In this document: in pieces, positions 48,419 to 61,500 of the stretch | Position numbering within the stretch: the first letter of the stretch is position 1 | Layout: each line of letters starts with the position of its first letter | The notes under the pieces: model-generated | The model's database searches: none | What the model was told of the DNA's origin: nothing | Seen by the model: the letters and a program-made list of their open reading frames with translations, nothing else | Assembly (NCBI GenBank): GCA_021464415.1 | Contig: CM038467.1 | Location: forward strand, 50,015,309 to 50,079,308 | DNA: 64,000 nt | From: Lonicera japonica | Lineage: Eukaryota; Streptophyta; Magnoliopsida; Dipsacales; Caprifoliaceae | Direction of reading: 5' to 3' | Position numbers and translations under genes: made by a program

Positions 48419-50679
48419 TGGATCTCATCAAAATATAAAGTTGAATTGTGTTATAGGCTGTAAATAGCTAGGTTATTTAGTATAGAAAGCTCAATCATAG
48501 GGATTCTAATTTTGTATAGCTTCCATATTTATATGTGCATGATTATATATATAAAGCTTGTATATCCTCTCATTCATAATAAAAGAAATATAATTTCTCT
48601 CAATCATTGTCCCTTAAGCATTACATGGTATCAGAGCATTTTTAAGGGCAAGGGTTCCTAGGGTTTTTAAGGTTCCAATCTCAATTCACCACTGTTGGAC
48701 CCCTGGTTGTTGACACCGCTAATGTGGATAGGATAACCATCTACCGATATGTCCCCTCCCAAAATTTGGTGGTCGGAATCCCTACGTGTGGGCCTCACGC
48801 ACTGTCATAAGTTCTCGCCACCACCACTACGCGCCGGGGCGTGAAGGTGCGTCCAGGCTCGAAAACCCACTGTTCTAATTTTGTTTGCTGTGTCTGGTCT
48901 TTTACATATTAAATCTATGATTTGTTCGGCTTTCTTTTTGCTTTTGGCTTGTACTACACATTCCGGTACCATTTCGTCCCAATTTCATTTTCTGGTAATA
49001 GTTTACTATTGTTAATTGCTTCATTTCTCTTGTATATACGTTATTTTGTGACTTTCTTTTTCCGTAGTAATTTTAGTTCTTGCTATCAAATTATTTGAGT
49101 AGGTTGGATAAAAACGCGGCAATCATTTTTGATGTAATTTTTGTAATTTCGAAAATCACTGAAGACAAACTGAATGGCTCCAACTACCTGGATCGGAGTA
49201 AAACTATTTGAATTTTGTTTTGCATAGTATTGATAAGGATGATCACATGAGACGATTCTAGACAAACGTGGCTAATGGAGGATGCCAAATTACTCTTAGA
49301 GATTCAAAGTTCCATTAACAGTGAAGCGATTAATATGATCAATCATTGTGAATTGGGTAAGGAATTGATGGATTATTTGGATTTCTTATATTTTGGGAAG
49401 GGAATATTCCCCACATTTATAAAGTTTGCAAAGCCTTTTATAGTGTAGAAAAACAAGACAAGTCTCTTACGAATTCTTTTATAGAATTTAAGAAATATAT
49501 GAGGAGCTTATTATGTTGTTACCATATAGTCTTGATATAAAGCTTTAACAAAGTCAAAGGGAGTAGATGGCTGTCGTGAGCTTTCTAGCTGGCTTTCCCC
49601 TTAAATTTGAGACTGCTAAGAATCAAGTCCTCTCTCGTCCTGAGATATCTTCCCAACAACATTTTGATAGTAAGGTACTTTGCAGAGAAGAAACTTCATT
49701 GACTCCGCCTGTCCCGTATAGTGGTGCGCTGGTCAGCCGTTATTATGAGACTGGGCGATCATATTACAAGAGTTGCAGTAACGAAGGAGGATCAAACGGT
49801 AATGAGACTAGGGGGACACAGGGTTCAAGGGTTGTTGTGTGTCACTGTTACTATCATCCAGGGTATTTAAAACATAATTATAGGAAGCTTAAGTACAAAA
49901 CTTAGAAGGCTCACTCGACGCACATTACCTTAACTAATGACACATTGGAAAAGTCGGTTCTTATCTCTGCAGATCAATTTTCCAAGTTCTCACAGTACCA
50001 AGAAACTTTGAAAGCTTAATTTACTCCAGTCTCATATGTCACTATTATTGCTGATTTAAGTAAACCAAATACATGTCTCCTTTCCTCATACTCTAAATGG
50101 ATTATTGATTTTGGTGCCACAGATCATATGTTAGGTAATTCTAACATCTTTTTGACTTTTCAGTTACATAAATCCATGTCTAATGTTACTTTAATAGATG
50201 GGTCATCATCTTGTGTTGTTGGGTCTGGCATAGTTAATTCTACCCCTCTTCTTCCTCTTCATCTATGTTACATTTACCTCAGTTGTCCTTTAATTTAATT
50301 TCTGTAAGCCAATTTACTCGTACTCTTAATTGTTGTATCTCATTCTTCCTTAATCATTGCTTGTTTTGGGATGTTATGATGAAGAAGATTATTGGTAAAG
50401 GACATGAATCTGGAGGCCTTTACATTCTTGACATACATATACCTAAATCCATTGCTTGTTCTAGCGTCACTTTAGCTTTTGTGGCGCATTTTAGGTTGGC
50501 CATCCTTTTCTTCCCTTGCTCAAGAAGATTTGTCCACAGTTAATTAGGGTGTCTTCATTAGATTGTGAATCATGTTAGTACATCAAACATCATCGTTTTA
50601 GTTCTAGTCCAAGAGTCAATAAGAGGGCCAAGTTTCTTTTTAATTTGTTCATTATGATGTTTGGGGTCCGTATTTAGTT

Positions 50680-51150
50680 CTGTTTCGACCGAGGTAAGGA
50701 TTCCTCGCTTGAATCTAATAGGCTGCGTTACTTGTTTCATTATTTGAGGCCGGCTGGCTTGTTGCACTATGCTAGGCTCCCGATCTGCACTATAATGGGT
50801 CTAGTTATAGGTACCTTTAAACTGCAGACCTAGCTTTCCCTCTTGTCCCATTCGGCCCTTCTTTGGACATAGACTTCTCGGTGTGAGAAAGAACTATCAA
50901 GTAGCTGACTAGCATATTTTCCATTCTCTGCCACACTCTTCTCAAGTGCTAACGAGCAATCCTTTTCTTCTTATTGAGATGAGAAGCTTGGCATGAACAT
51001 ACAAGAGAAATGGAGACGCTTGAAACGGAGGGTGATTTTTGTCTGATCCGCCCTAGTAGAATTCGAATGAAAATAGCACGTAGCGAGAGATCACTACACA
51101 TGAAAACGCGAAAAAGCAGTTTGAGTTGATAAGTTGAATCAGTCTTTTGC
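50680..51150. other. Foreign insert in the copia integrase, organelle-DNA-like
   Basis: The integrase frame reads VHYDVWGPY up to about 50676 and resumes with KYFVISVDDYSRVTWL at about 51151. The 475 bases between do not belong to copia and are more GC-balanced than their surroundings, with phrases such as 'CATTCGGCCCTTCTTTGGAC' and 'GAAATGGAGACGCTTGAAAC'. ATTTA is present at both junctions, as either microhomology or a short duplication. Style and composition suggest plant mitochondrial DNA, but this is an impression, not a match. It could instead be another repeat. Confidence 0.4.
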
Positions 51151-51555
51151 CTCATATTTAAGTATTTTGTTATTTCGGTTGATGATTACTCTCGTGTAAC
51201 TTGGTTATATTTAACAAAAAATTGTTCTGAGTTGTTTTCTCACTTTTGTGTGTTTTGTGCTGAAATTAAAACTCAATTTAATGTCTCTGTCCACACACTA
51301 CGGAGTGATAATGCCAACTAATATTTGTAACATTTTTTCACACTAACATGATTCAGAATCATATTCTTCATCATACATCGTGTGTTGATATTCCATCTCA
51401 AAATGGAGTAGCAAAGCGAAAAGATCGATGTTTCCTTCAAACTCCAAGGGCCCTATTATTCCAAATGAATGTTTCTAAATCTTTTTGGGCTGATGCAGTT
51501 TCAACAGTATGTTTTCTAATTAACTCTATGCCTTCATTTGTTCTTCAGGTGAGAT

Positions 51556-52535
51556 ACCTTTTTTTTTATCTGAAACGAAGCTTATATTGAAACGAAAAAT
51601 CAAATATAGGCAAAAAAGATGTTGCAATTGGACTAGAGATCCAAAGCCATCCTTAAAACAAACATAAAAACTAACTGCCTGAATAAATAAGACTACCACT
51701 ACCTGATCAAGCAATAAAAATCAGCTAATCTGACCTACACTATAAATCCTACCAGCAACAGAAACTAGACGATCGGGCTAAAAAACTACAATCCACTACA
51801 CCAAAGTTGCTTTCTAATCTTTAGCTAAATCAGAATCATAAAAATTGACGAATATACTTGAGGAAGAAGCCCATATAGATGCCATAGCCTTGACTATGTG
51901 CCAGATCCCCTCCTCACTCCTCTTTTTTCTTCGAAGATTCTAGAATTTCTCTCTCCGCACACACCACAAAACTGCCATACAGCTACTTCTCTACAAAATT
52001 TTAAATTTCTTATTTCCCTTAAAATACCACCTTTCAACAAGTAGATTATACCATGAACTTAGAGTTGCAGAAACCAAGTCTAATTCTCTCTGAATATTAC
52101 ACCAAATATTGTGCACAAAAGAACAATGCAATAGCAAATGGTCTAAACTTTCCCCACTCCTCTTGCACATAACACACCATGACGGAGATAGAAATAGGTA
52201 CGTCCTCTTAATCTGCAACAAATCTTCCGAACTAACCCTCTTCAGCGCTGGTAACCAAGCCAACACTTTCACTTTTGATGGAACTCCATTCTTCCAAATC
52301 ATGTCGTGTGGCTCAAAATTACCTACTTCATTGGATCGAGTAATAACCCCGAATTATGACTTCGTCGAGAATTGCCCAGACTTATCTCCTTCCCACACTC
52401 TAGCATCCCACCCATCTTTAGAAACATAAAAAATTCCCAATTAACCCCAAAAGCTCCACAAACTCATTTTGCTCTTCAACAGTGAGATTTCCGCGAAGAC
52501 GAATATCCCACACAAAATCATTGTTTTCCTCATAA
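51556..52535 (-). mobile_element. 5'-truncated LINE (L1 type) inside the copia integrase
   Basis: A poly(T) tract at 51560 is the poly(A) tail in minus sense, preceded by TTTCAATATAAGCTTCGTTTC, the same 3' end as the LINE at 57715-57745. The minus frame 52302-51991 reads WKNGVPSKVKVLAWLPALK, WCVMCKRSGESLDHLLLHCSF and IWCNIQREL. This is the zinc-binding RT-associated domain (zf-RVT, CX2CX..HX4C) at the C-terminus of plant LINEs. Only about 1 kb of the 3' end is present. The right border lies near 52535, where integrase sequence resumes; the target duplication is unclear. Confidence 0.85.
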
Positions 52536-54773
52536 AGCATTATTTCCTATTGAACCTAAGATATTTTGTAGTACTTGTTATGTACGGGATGTTCATCCAA
52601 ATGTTACTAAATTATATCCCGAATCTTTGAAGTGTATACTCGTTGGTTATTCTCGACTTCAGAAGGGATATTGGTGCTATTTCCTTATCCTTAATAAGTA
52701 TCTTGTGTCAAGTGATGTTACATTCTTGAAAAACATACCTTATTCTCCATCTTCTACTCCCGTTAGTCAGGAAGAGGATGATAACTGATTAATCCATATG
52801 ATCTTGCCATGCAAACCTGTCACTAAACTAGCTATTGTTAAGCCTTCTATTTATCAGGTCTACTCAAGCAACATCACTCTCCTAATTCGTGTCCTACAAC
52901 AACTCCTTCGTCATTAGACCCAGCTTCAAGTGACGATATTCCCATTGCTTTACGCAAAGGTAAATATCAATGTACTTATCCTATTTCTTCTTGTGTCTCT
53001 TATAATCACTTCTCTCCTTCTTCTATTTCATTTGTTGCATATTTAATATATATTCCTAAAACAGTTCATAAAGCCATATTTCATCTTGGTTAGCATAATG
53101 CAATGATAGAGGGGATGAATGCTTTAGACAATAATGGTACCTGGAACTTGGTTGATTTACCATTAGGGAAACAGGTTGTTGGGTGCAAATGGGAATTCAC
53201 AGTTAAGGTCAATCATGATGGATCTGTTGCTCGGCTAAAAGCCCGTCTTGTTGCAAAAGGGTCTGCTCAAACCTATGGTGTAGATTATTGGATTATTCTG
53301 ATACCTTTTCTCCGGTTGGGAAATTGACATTTGTTAGGTTGTTTATCTCTCTTGTTGCCACTCATAAGTGGCCATTTGTATCAATTAGCTATAAAAAATG
53401 CATTTCTACATGGGGATCTTCAGGAGGAAGTGTATATGGAGCAACCTGCAGGGTTTGTTACTTGGGGGAGTATGAGAAATATCCTCTTCAAAAAAATTTG
53501 GATGGCTTGAAACATAGTCCTCTTCCTTGGTTTGGAACGTTTAGTCAAGCTGTTGAGTAATTTGGCATAGTGAAAAGTAAATCTAATCACTTGGTTTTGT
53601 ACAAGCAATTTCAAGCTAACATTATCTTACGGGTCGTGTATGTAGATGATATTGTCATTACTGTGAATGATATCAAGGGAATTTGTTTTCTCAAATCCTT
53701 TCTTCACACTCAATTTCACACGAAAGATTTATAGATGCTAAAGTATTTATTGGGTGTCAAAGTTACGAGGAGTAAGAAGGGTATTTTTCTTTTCAAGAGG
53801 AAATACGTGCTGGACTTATTGATTAAGAAGTGCATATTGGGGGCAAAGCCATGTAGTACTCCGATGATTCCGATTGTGCAACTTATGAAAGATGGTGATC
53901 TACTTAAGGATCTTGAGAAGTATAAAAGATTGTTTGGAATGTTGAATTATCTCACTGTGACTCCTCCTGATATTGTGTTATCTATTAGTGTTGTGAGTCA
54001 ATTTATGTCATCCCCAACAGTTCATCATTGGGAAGCCAAAGAGCAAATTTTGTGTTACTCGAAAATAGCACTTGGTCGTGGTATTCTATATGCAAACCAT
54101 GGATATGCCCATATCGAATGTTTCTTTGATGCAGATTGGGCAGGTTCAAAGGTGGATAGAAGGTCCACATCAGGTTATTATATCTTTGTTGTAGGAAATT
54201 TGGTCTCAAGGAAGAGTAAGAAGCAAAATGTTATGTCACGATCAAGTGAAAAATTAGAATATTGGGCTATGACTCAGTCTGTGTGTGAAATAATGTGGAT
54301 ATATCAACTTTTGACTGAAGTTGGCCTTAAACTTCACTTCCAGCAAAATTATGGTATGATAACCAAACTGCTCTTCATATTGCATATAATCCCATATTCC
54401 ATGAACGAACCAAACATATTGAAATTGATTATCATTTGGTTTGTAAGAAAATACAGGAAGATTTGATTCTACAGGATACTTGAAGGCTGGAGAGCAATTG
54501 GGAGATTTTTTCATGAAGGCCCTAAACGGAATTCAAGTTGATTATCTTTGTAACTAGCTAGGCATGATTAATATCTATGCTCCAGCTTGAGGGGGAGTGT
54601 TATAGGCCATAAATAGCTAGGTTACTTAATAAGAAAAGCTAAATTTTAGGAATTTTAATTTTGTAAAGCTTCCTTATTTATATGGACACGGTTGTATGTA
54701 TAACGCTTGTTATCCTCTCATTCATAATACAAGAAATATACTTTCTCTATATCTTTGTCCCTTAAACGTTACA

Positions 54774-55047
54774 GATTGAATTCCCTTATTCTAAATTTAG
54801 GCAGTTTCTTGTTTTACATGGAATGACAATGTGAATTTTTATGAATTATCATATTCATCAAGATTATGATCCGGCAGAAAAACATATTACATTTTTTTTT
54901 ATATTTTTCTGACAAGAGATTATGATTGTTCAATTTTTGCAATCAAATGCAAAGAAATGTAAAAATCCTATATTGCCTAATTATTAATTTTCTAATTCAC
55001 AATTTGAGGGGCAACCAACGGGCCCTAAGTGTATCATTACTTCCAAT
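54774..55047. other. Spacer between copia element and hAT element, no gene
   Basis: AT-rich sequence, no coding motif. The last 8 bases (CTTCCAAT, 55040-55047) are the left target duplication of the hAT element. Confidence 0.6.
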
Positions 55048-58000
55048 CAGTGTTTTAATAGTGGTAGCCTAACGCGTAGCGTTTTGGTTCCGGCATGGCA
55101 CAACGCAAATAAATAGCATAATAGCATAAGCTATTCGGGACATAAGTAGCATCATAATTAAACAAATAAAAATTAATATTATACTAAAAAATACTAGTAA
55201 ATTACACATATTTACTATTTATATAATATATATTTTCAAGAAGTATTGGGAAATTTTAAAGGAGGATATTATGAAGGTAATGAAGGATTTTTTTGTGAAT
55301 GGAGTGGTCAATACTTGTGCAAATTCTACTTACATTTGCTCAATTCCGAAAAAGGTAGCATCAATCAAGCTCAAAGACTATCGGCCTATTAGTCTTGTCA
55401 CTAGCCTCTATAAGATCTTACCTAGAGGTGTTGTGCGAGACGGATGGCATGGCTCAAGGTGCGTTTATCAAGGATAGGCAAATGCTTGATTTGGCACTCA
55501 TTGCTAATGAAGGAGTGGAAGAATATAAGGAGATAAAGAAGAAAGGAGTAGTTTTGAAGATCGATTTTGAGAAGGCATAAAATCACATAGAGTGGGATTT
55601 TGTGGACCATGTTCTTGAAAGTAAAGGTTTCGGAGAAACATGGAGGAAATGGGTCAAATGGTGTTTGTCGATGATGAATTTTTCAATAATGATGAATGGG
55701 AAACCAAGAGGGAATTCAAAGCTTCGAGAATGTTACGACAAGGTGATCTGTTATCACCTTGCTTATTTGTTATCTATAGTTGTAGATGTGCTCAATTTGT
55801 TGGTGGAAAGGGCGAAGACAAGAGGACTTATTAAAGGGTGTTCAATGGGTAGGGACCGTGTAAGTTTGTCTCATCTTCAATTTGCTGATAATACGATATT
55901 TTTCCTCTCAAATGACGAACATAAAATTGGTAACTTAACGGGAATTCTTGATATTTTTTGGTATGCATCAGGATTGAAGATCAATTTGTCCAAGACGGAA
56001 GTCATGGGAATTAATGTAGGTGATGGTGTGATGGGGGCCCTTGCTGAGAGAATTGGGTGTGCAGTTGGTAATTGGCCAATGTCATATTTAGGACTTCCTT
56101 TGGGTGACAATCCGAGGAAAGTCAGTTTTTGGAATTCGGTGATAGAGAAGGTTACTAAAAGGCCCAAAGGGTGGTTCAAGGGTTGTTTATCTAAAGGGGA
56201 AAGTTGGCCTTCATTCACTCGGTTCTTGATAGTATACCTACATACTTTCTTTTATTGTTTAAGATCCTGATTTCAATGGCTAAGATAATTGAAAAATTAA
56301 TGAGATCCTTTTTGTGGGAAGGAAAGGATAAAGGAAAATCAAGTCACTTGGTTAATTGGGAAACGGTGTCCAAATGCAAAGAGATTGGAGGGCTTGGCAT
56401 TGGCAATTTGATCAAAAGGAACTAAGCATTGCTTGGCAAATGGCTCTAGAGATTTCCAAAAGAATATAGTGTTTTTTGGCGCCATATCATTCGAAGCAAA
56501 TACGGAGTACTCGAGAATGGTTGGGATGTAAATAAAGTAAGCAGAGGTACTTTCATAAATCCTTGGAAAGCGATTGCAAATGGGATGGAGACCTTCTTGG
56601 GTAATGTGAATTATCGAGTTGGCAATGGGTCGAGAACAAAATTTGGGTTGGATAAATGGGTTGGTGATATGGTTTTAAAGGACCGTTTCCCGGGACTGTT
56701 CAGAGTAATGCAAAATCTGAGGGCTATGGTTTCTAATAATTTCACTTGGGATTCTACCCAATGTCATTCATGGTATGTGATGTTGCGAAGAAATGTTATT
56801 AAAACGAAGGAGGAGGAGTATAGGGCTTTGTTGGGAAGATTACATGGTATTGAAGTGTCTCATGAGGAGGAGGATAGTAGAGTTTTTTTTTTCGGGGGGG
56901 GGGGGGGTAAATGGAATGCTCTCAATGAAGTCTTTTTTTAAATACTTGCTAAATTTTATGTAGGGTATCTCTTTGCTCCAGCGGATATGATTTGGAAATC
57001 TGGCACTCCTCCTAAAGTTTATGTTTTGGCCTACTTAGCTGCATTAAGCAAAGTCAACACAGCGGATTTAATTCAATTCAAAAGACCTTTTATGCATCTA
57101 TCTCTTTCATGGTGTGTGTTATGCAAGCGGGACAGAGAGAATATTGATCATTTGTTATTACACTGTTCTTTTGCTCAAGGAATTTGAAACAAGGTCCAAA
57201 AGGAATTTGACTTGATTGCAGTATTCTGGGTTTTTGGTATGAATTGCTTACTATCAAGTGGTTCTTCATAGCTGACAAAAAGAAATGTAAAACATTATGG
57301 AGGTGTAGTTGCAAGGTTATGATTTGGTGTATTTGAGAAAGAGAAATAAGAGAATTTTTGAGAATATGTAGAAGAATTAGAAAAGACTTGGGACAGAATC
57401 AAGAATCTGGCTTCACTTTGGGCATTTTTTCAAAGAATTTTGGAATCTTGACTATATCAGAGATTGCTAAGGATTGGGGTTCGGCTATGCAGTAGCCTTA
57501 TTCAAGCTTTAGAGGTTTGCCTAGTGCCTAGGAGTATGATTGTTGTTGTTAGGGGCTAGAGCTTGTTTTTTGAGTGTGGGGTTAGTTTTGATTTATAGCA
57601 GGGCTTTATGTCTGTTTTGTGCTTATGATGATGGGGCTATTTCTTTTTTGTTTTCTGGTGTCGTTGGTGGTGAATTCCTCGTCCACCTCCAGCCCCTTTG
57701 CTTCTATCTGATTTTGCCAATCAATATAAGTTTTGTTTCCGATAAAATATATATATATATTATTTATTTATAATTAATGATATTAAATTACAAATAATAA
57801 AATATAGAAAGGCTTTTACAATAATAAAAATATATTAGGAAAGGGTAAATATTGTAAATGTTTCATATGGCTAAGGGCACACAAGTCATTTTAACATTTA
57901 CAAACCTTATATAGAAAATATCTCACAAGTCTCTCCATTTCATTTTGCAGGCACTCTCGTCTCTCTCAATCTCATTTTTTCTTCTCCTCCATTACCACTC

Positions 58001-58200
58001 GTTTCTTTCCCGATTTTAGAAAGAGCAAGGAGGAGAAAAAATTGAGTTAAGGCTTTGCTAACTTGTTTCACTTATTTGACCTAGTTTCTCACTTTCCCAA
58101 ATACTGTTTGTTTTTTGCAAAAAATGTAAATAGCTTTTTTCTGAAAAAATGCGCTATATTACACTACGTAGCGTGCTGTGGAACACTATTTAAAACACTG
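55048..58200. mobile_element. hAT-type non-autonomous element carrying a LINE
   Basis: Left end CAGTGTTTTAATAGTGG; right end reverse complemented CAGTGTTTTAAATAGTG. The 8-bp CTTCCAAT flanks it on both sides (55040-55047 and 58201-58208). GCGTAGCG and CTACGTAGCG words lie near the ends. The total of 3153 bp includes the LINE at about 55235-57760, leaving about 600 bp of native non-coding sequence. That includes a TATATAGAAAATA box (57910) followed by CT-rich leader-like DNA. No transposase. Its right end lies 374 bases before the NLR start codon. Confidence 0.92.
55235..57760 (+). pseudogene. LINE (L1 type) ORF2 remnant, 5'-truncated
   Basis: The fragment starts inside ORF2. RT: SIPKKVASIKLKDYRPISLV at about 55345, a frame change, AFIKDRQMLDLALIANE, LKIDFEKA, a stop, then LQFADNTIFFL at 55877. 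The catalytic FADD is changed to FADN. NLSKTEVMGIN, MSYLGLPLG and SFLWEGK follow. The zf-RVT part is GTPPKVYVLAYLAALSK and WCVLCKRDRENIDHLLLHCSF at about 56995-57180. Frames shift at about 55430, 55740 and 56200, and several stops are present. The 3' end CAATATAAGTTTTGTTTCCGATAAAA-like tail (57720-57746) then (TA)n. Endonuclease and ORF1 are absent. A poly(G) run (56894-56907) interrupts the frame. Confidence 0.88.
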
Positions 58201-58573
58201 CTTCCAATAATAAGTCCACCAGCAATAATAACTATGAAGGCAGAAAGTGTTTTATTAAGAAGGCATACGTGTATTTAAGCCCGTAAAGAAGAATTAACTA
58301 TATTGGATTTCGATATTTTTTTTTTATGCATATTATTGGCTAAATATAAAATAGTGTGACCCTCACTAATAAAACTACATTTATTTGAATTGGCCTTTTG
58401 TTTTGCTTTATTGCGGGCATGAAAGAAACCGAATGTTTGACCACAATCACGAAGCAAACTTGGTCCAAAGTATAGTAGCCTTGTTGTTCCATTCCATTCC
58501 AGTAAGTAATTAATGTATCCGATCTCTTCATTTTTCTTTTTGAACTTCTGTGGTACAGGTTCTTGGAGTTTTG

Positions 58574-61500
58574 ATGGCTGAAATTGCAGGAGCAGCAGCA
58601 GGTATTGTTTCCGGGGTGATGTCGTTAAAGCCAGTATTATGGGATCCAATCAGGGATGTTTCAAGGGATATAGGGAAGATTAATGGAGATTTGACCAACG
58701 CAATGCAGAAGTTGTTGGCCAAAAAGGAACGTCATGAGAAAAATGTTAGTGTTATGGAACTCTAAAAAGTGACCATCTATAATCTACAATAACTGGATTC
58801 TAGAAGTGACAAAGTTGGAAAAAGATGTGGAAGAAATAGAGGCCAAATACGAAAGGAAAATAAACAAGTTGAAGTTGTTACATTATTTTACATGTTCAAA
58901 GCTCTGCGAGAAGATGAAAAATATGTTAGAAGTGGCAGTTCGCTTGGAGGGCACCCAAATGGGAGAAATTTTAGTGGGGAAAGAACCAGATCGTGTTGTG
59001 GAGATGAAAGGAGCACCCGATATCAAAAAATTCCCTACACTTTCTGTACCACTGGAGAAGATATTGGTTCTGTTAACAAAAGGGAAAATCAAAGGCTTTA
59101 GAATACATGGGATGATGGGCACAGGGAAGACAACTATAATGCAGAACTTGAACAACCATGAAAAAATTGCTTCTATGTTTGACCTAGTGATTTGGGTGAA
59201 TGTTTCCATGGAGGAAAACAAAAGGAATTTCAGTCCTGAGCAAATGCAGCAAAGTATTGTGCAAAGACTCAACCTTGATGTCGAAGGTGCCAATGATGAC
59301 AAAATTGCTTAAAAAATAAGAGGAAAGTTATGGGATAAGAAGTGTTTGGTACTTCTGGATGGAGTTAAGGAAGATTTCGAATTAAACCAAATGGGGATTG
59401 CTCTTAATTATGGGAATGGTAGCAAGATAGTGTTGACAACTAGGATGGGTCATGTTTGTGACTCAATTGTGGACCAGATGGTTAGAGTTGGAAGATTATC
59501 CGATGAAGAAGCAAAATATATGTTTAAAAAGGTTTTAGGTCAGTCAAAATGTAACTTTGGGCCGGTAATGGCAGGGGTAGTTAAATGTTGTGACAATCTT
59601 CCATTTGTGATAAAAATGATAGCAAGTGCCTTCAAAAACAAAGAAACAGAGGAGAGCTGGATCCAAGGATATAAAAATTTGACAAGATTTCCTAGAGAGG
59701 GCGATGTTGCCATTCAGAAAGTGTACAAATATATAGAATTTTGTTGTGATGAATTGGAAGGTGCTCAAAAGGATTGTTTTTTGTACTGTGCATTATATCC
59801 TGAAGAGAGTGACATTGATGCAGATTGGTTATTGGATTGTTGGGCAGCTGAAGATTTGTATGGCACCAACCAAATACGTGACTTTGGGTGTCATATATTG
59901 GATGAACTTAAAAAGGTGTCTTTACTGGAGGAACGTGTGTATGGGCATGTTAAGATGCACAAATTGATTCGGAAAGTGGCATTGGATAAGTTGTTAGCTG
60001 ATTGTGGACGTAAATATTTGGTGAAAATCAGTGAATCAGTTCAAGATCCCCCAAGTGTGGAAGATTGGAATCAGAAGAATCGAATCTCCTTGGTTGACAA
60101 TAAATTGACAACCTTACCTGAATGCCCAGATTGTCCGATGCTTTCCACGCTTATTTTACAAAGAAATCAAAGTTTGAAAGAAATTCATTATCTTTTCTTT
60201 GAGAATACGGTAAATCTTCGAGTTTTGGATTTGTGTGATACTGGAATCATGTCACTTCCATCTTCAATACGGAAGCTGAAACTGTTGAAAGTCCTATATC
60301 TAAATGATTGCACTCGCTTAGTGCAGCTTCCATCTGAAATTGGAGAACTTGAGTCTCTTCAAGTGCTCGATATAAGAGGCTGCGGGGTTGATAGTATACC
60401 ACTCCGAAATGAGGGTATGCTTGGGACGATCTGCAGGCCTATTCGAAATTTGATGTTCGGGAAACCGGGTCCTTGTGCATATCTAGCAAACATAGAGAAA
60501 TTGCGCTATTTGAAGCGCTTGCTGGTTTCCTTCAATAATTTTGGCAATGAAAATGAAACAGGTCTATTAGATTATTGCAATGTTATTTCCAAGGTTTCTA
60601 CTACGTTGGAAGAGTTGGTCATTGATGTGAAATCATACAAGCAACGTTGCAGTAAGATGATTAATATGGTGAGAGATAAGGTAGCAGCTACCATGACAAA
60701 GCTGACAACTCTCAAGTTTTGCTTTGAAGACGGTGTTGAAGATGTCATAAAAGTGGTGGCTGATACTCCACAAACCTATTATCCCCTAGCGGATGATCTT
60801 GCAAGTTTTGTTGAAAAAATAGAGGACTCTACGTCCAAATCATTTCAACTGTTCATCAGTTGCTCGATCTCATCGCGTCCTCAAATTCCCAAGTGTGACC
60901 AGTATGGAAGGTATTTGAAATATTGCAATGGGAGAGGCTGTAACCCTACTAATATCAATAAAGTGCTCCCTATAACTGATGCATTTGAGTTGGTTAACCA
61001 CAATGACCTTGAGCATGTATCTGAGTTTGGGATAGAAAGCTTGAAGGGGCTCCAAGGTTTACTAATTGAGGCTTGCAATAGTATTACTGAAATCGTTGAT
61101 GGTAATTGTACCATGGACGGTCCACTGCTTCCAAAACTACTGCATTTATACATAAAAAAGTTGCCAAAATTGGGAAGCATTTGAAAAGGTCCCATGCACC
61201 TCTGGAGCTTATCAAAGTTGAGGACGTTGCTGATTGATGATTGCTCTAGCGTGGAAGAGTTACTTGCTGAACCTGCAAGTGTTGCTGTCCTACCAAACCT
61301 GAGGAAGTTAGTTCTTCTTAATTTGCCAAATTTGACAAGGATTTGCACAAATGTGTCACCGAAGTGGCCCGCCTTAGAGAAGCTTAAGATACAAAACTGC
61401 CCCAGATTAACAAAGTTCCCTTTCTGCAAAGATAACACAGAGAAGCTGAGGACGCTAACACTTCAGGGTATGCCGAATTTAAAAATGATTTGTGCATACG

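Larger units (their letters stand above)
49160..54466 (+). pseudogene. Broken Ty1/copia gag-pol polyprotein
   Basis: Order gag, protease, integrase, RT, RNase H, as in all Ty1/copia elements. Gag: about 49170-49902, with MAVVSFLAGFPLKFETAK and a damaged knuckle CHCYYHPGYLKHNY. Protease: about 50098, WIIDFGATDHM, where the usual DSG has become DFG. GAG-pre-integrase: SFNLISVSQFTRTLNCC and IGKGHESGGLYILD. Integrase: VDDYSRVTWLYL, THTLRSDN-like and SQNGVAKRK; it continues after the LINE at about 52536 with EPKIFCSTCYVRDVHPN and LVGYSRLQKGYWCY. RT: 53100 onward, with GTWNLVDLPLGKQVVGCKW and an intact YVDD at about 53641. RNase H: DADWAGSKVDRRSTSGY and SSEKLEYWAM. Many stops and frame changes. Confidence 0.9.
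48449..54773 (+). mobile_element. Ty1/copia element with 177-bp LTRs, interrupted twice
   Basis: 5' LTR 48449-48625 (TGTTATAGGC...CATTACA), then TGGTATCAGAGC at 48626-48637 as primer-binding site. 3' LTR 54598-54773 (TGTTATAGGC...CGTTACA) after the purine tract TTGAGGGGGAG. Flanking 5-mers are AATTG and GATTG, a likely duplication with one change. The two LTRs differ at several sites, so the insertion is not recent. The coding region is dead (next entry) and holds two later insertions at 50680-51150 and about 51556-52535. Confidence 0.92.

Noticed and set aside
57900..58070. TATA box and CT-rich leader as the native NLR promoter
   Set aside because: The region lies inside the hAT element (right end 58200), so it came with the insertion. 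It could be used secondarily, but this cannot be judged here.
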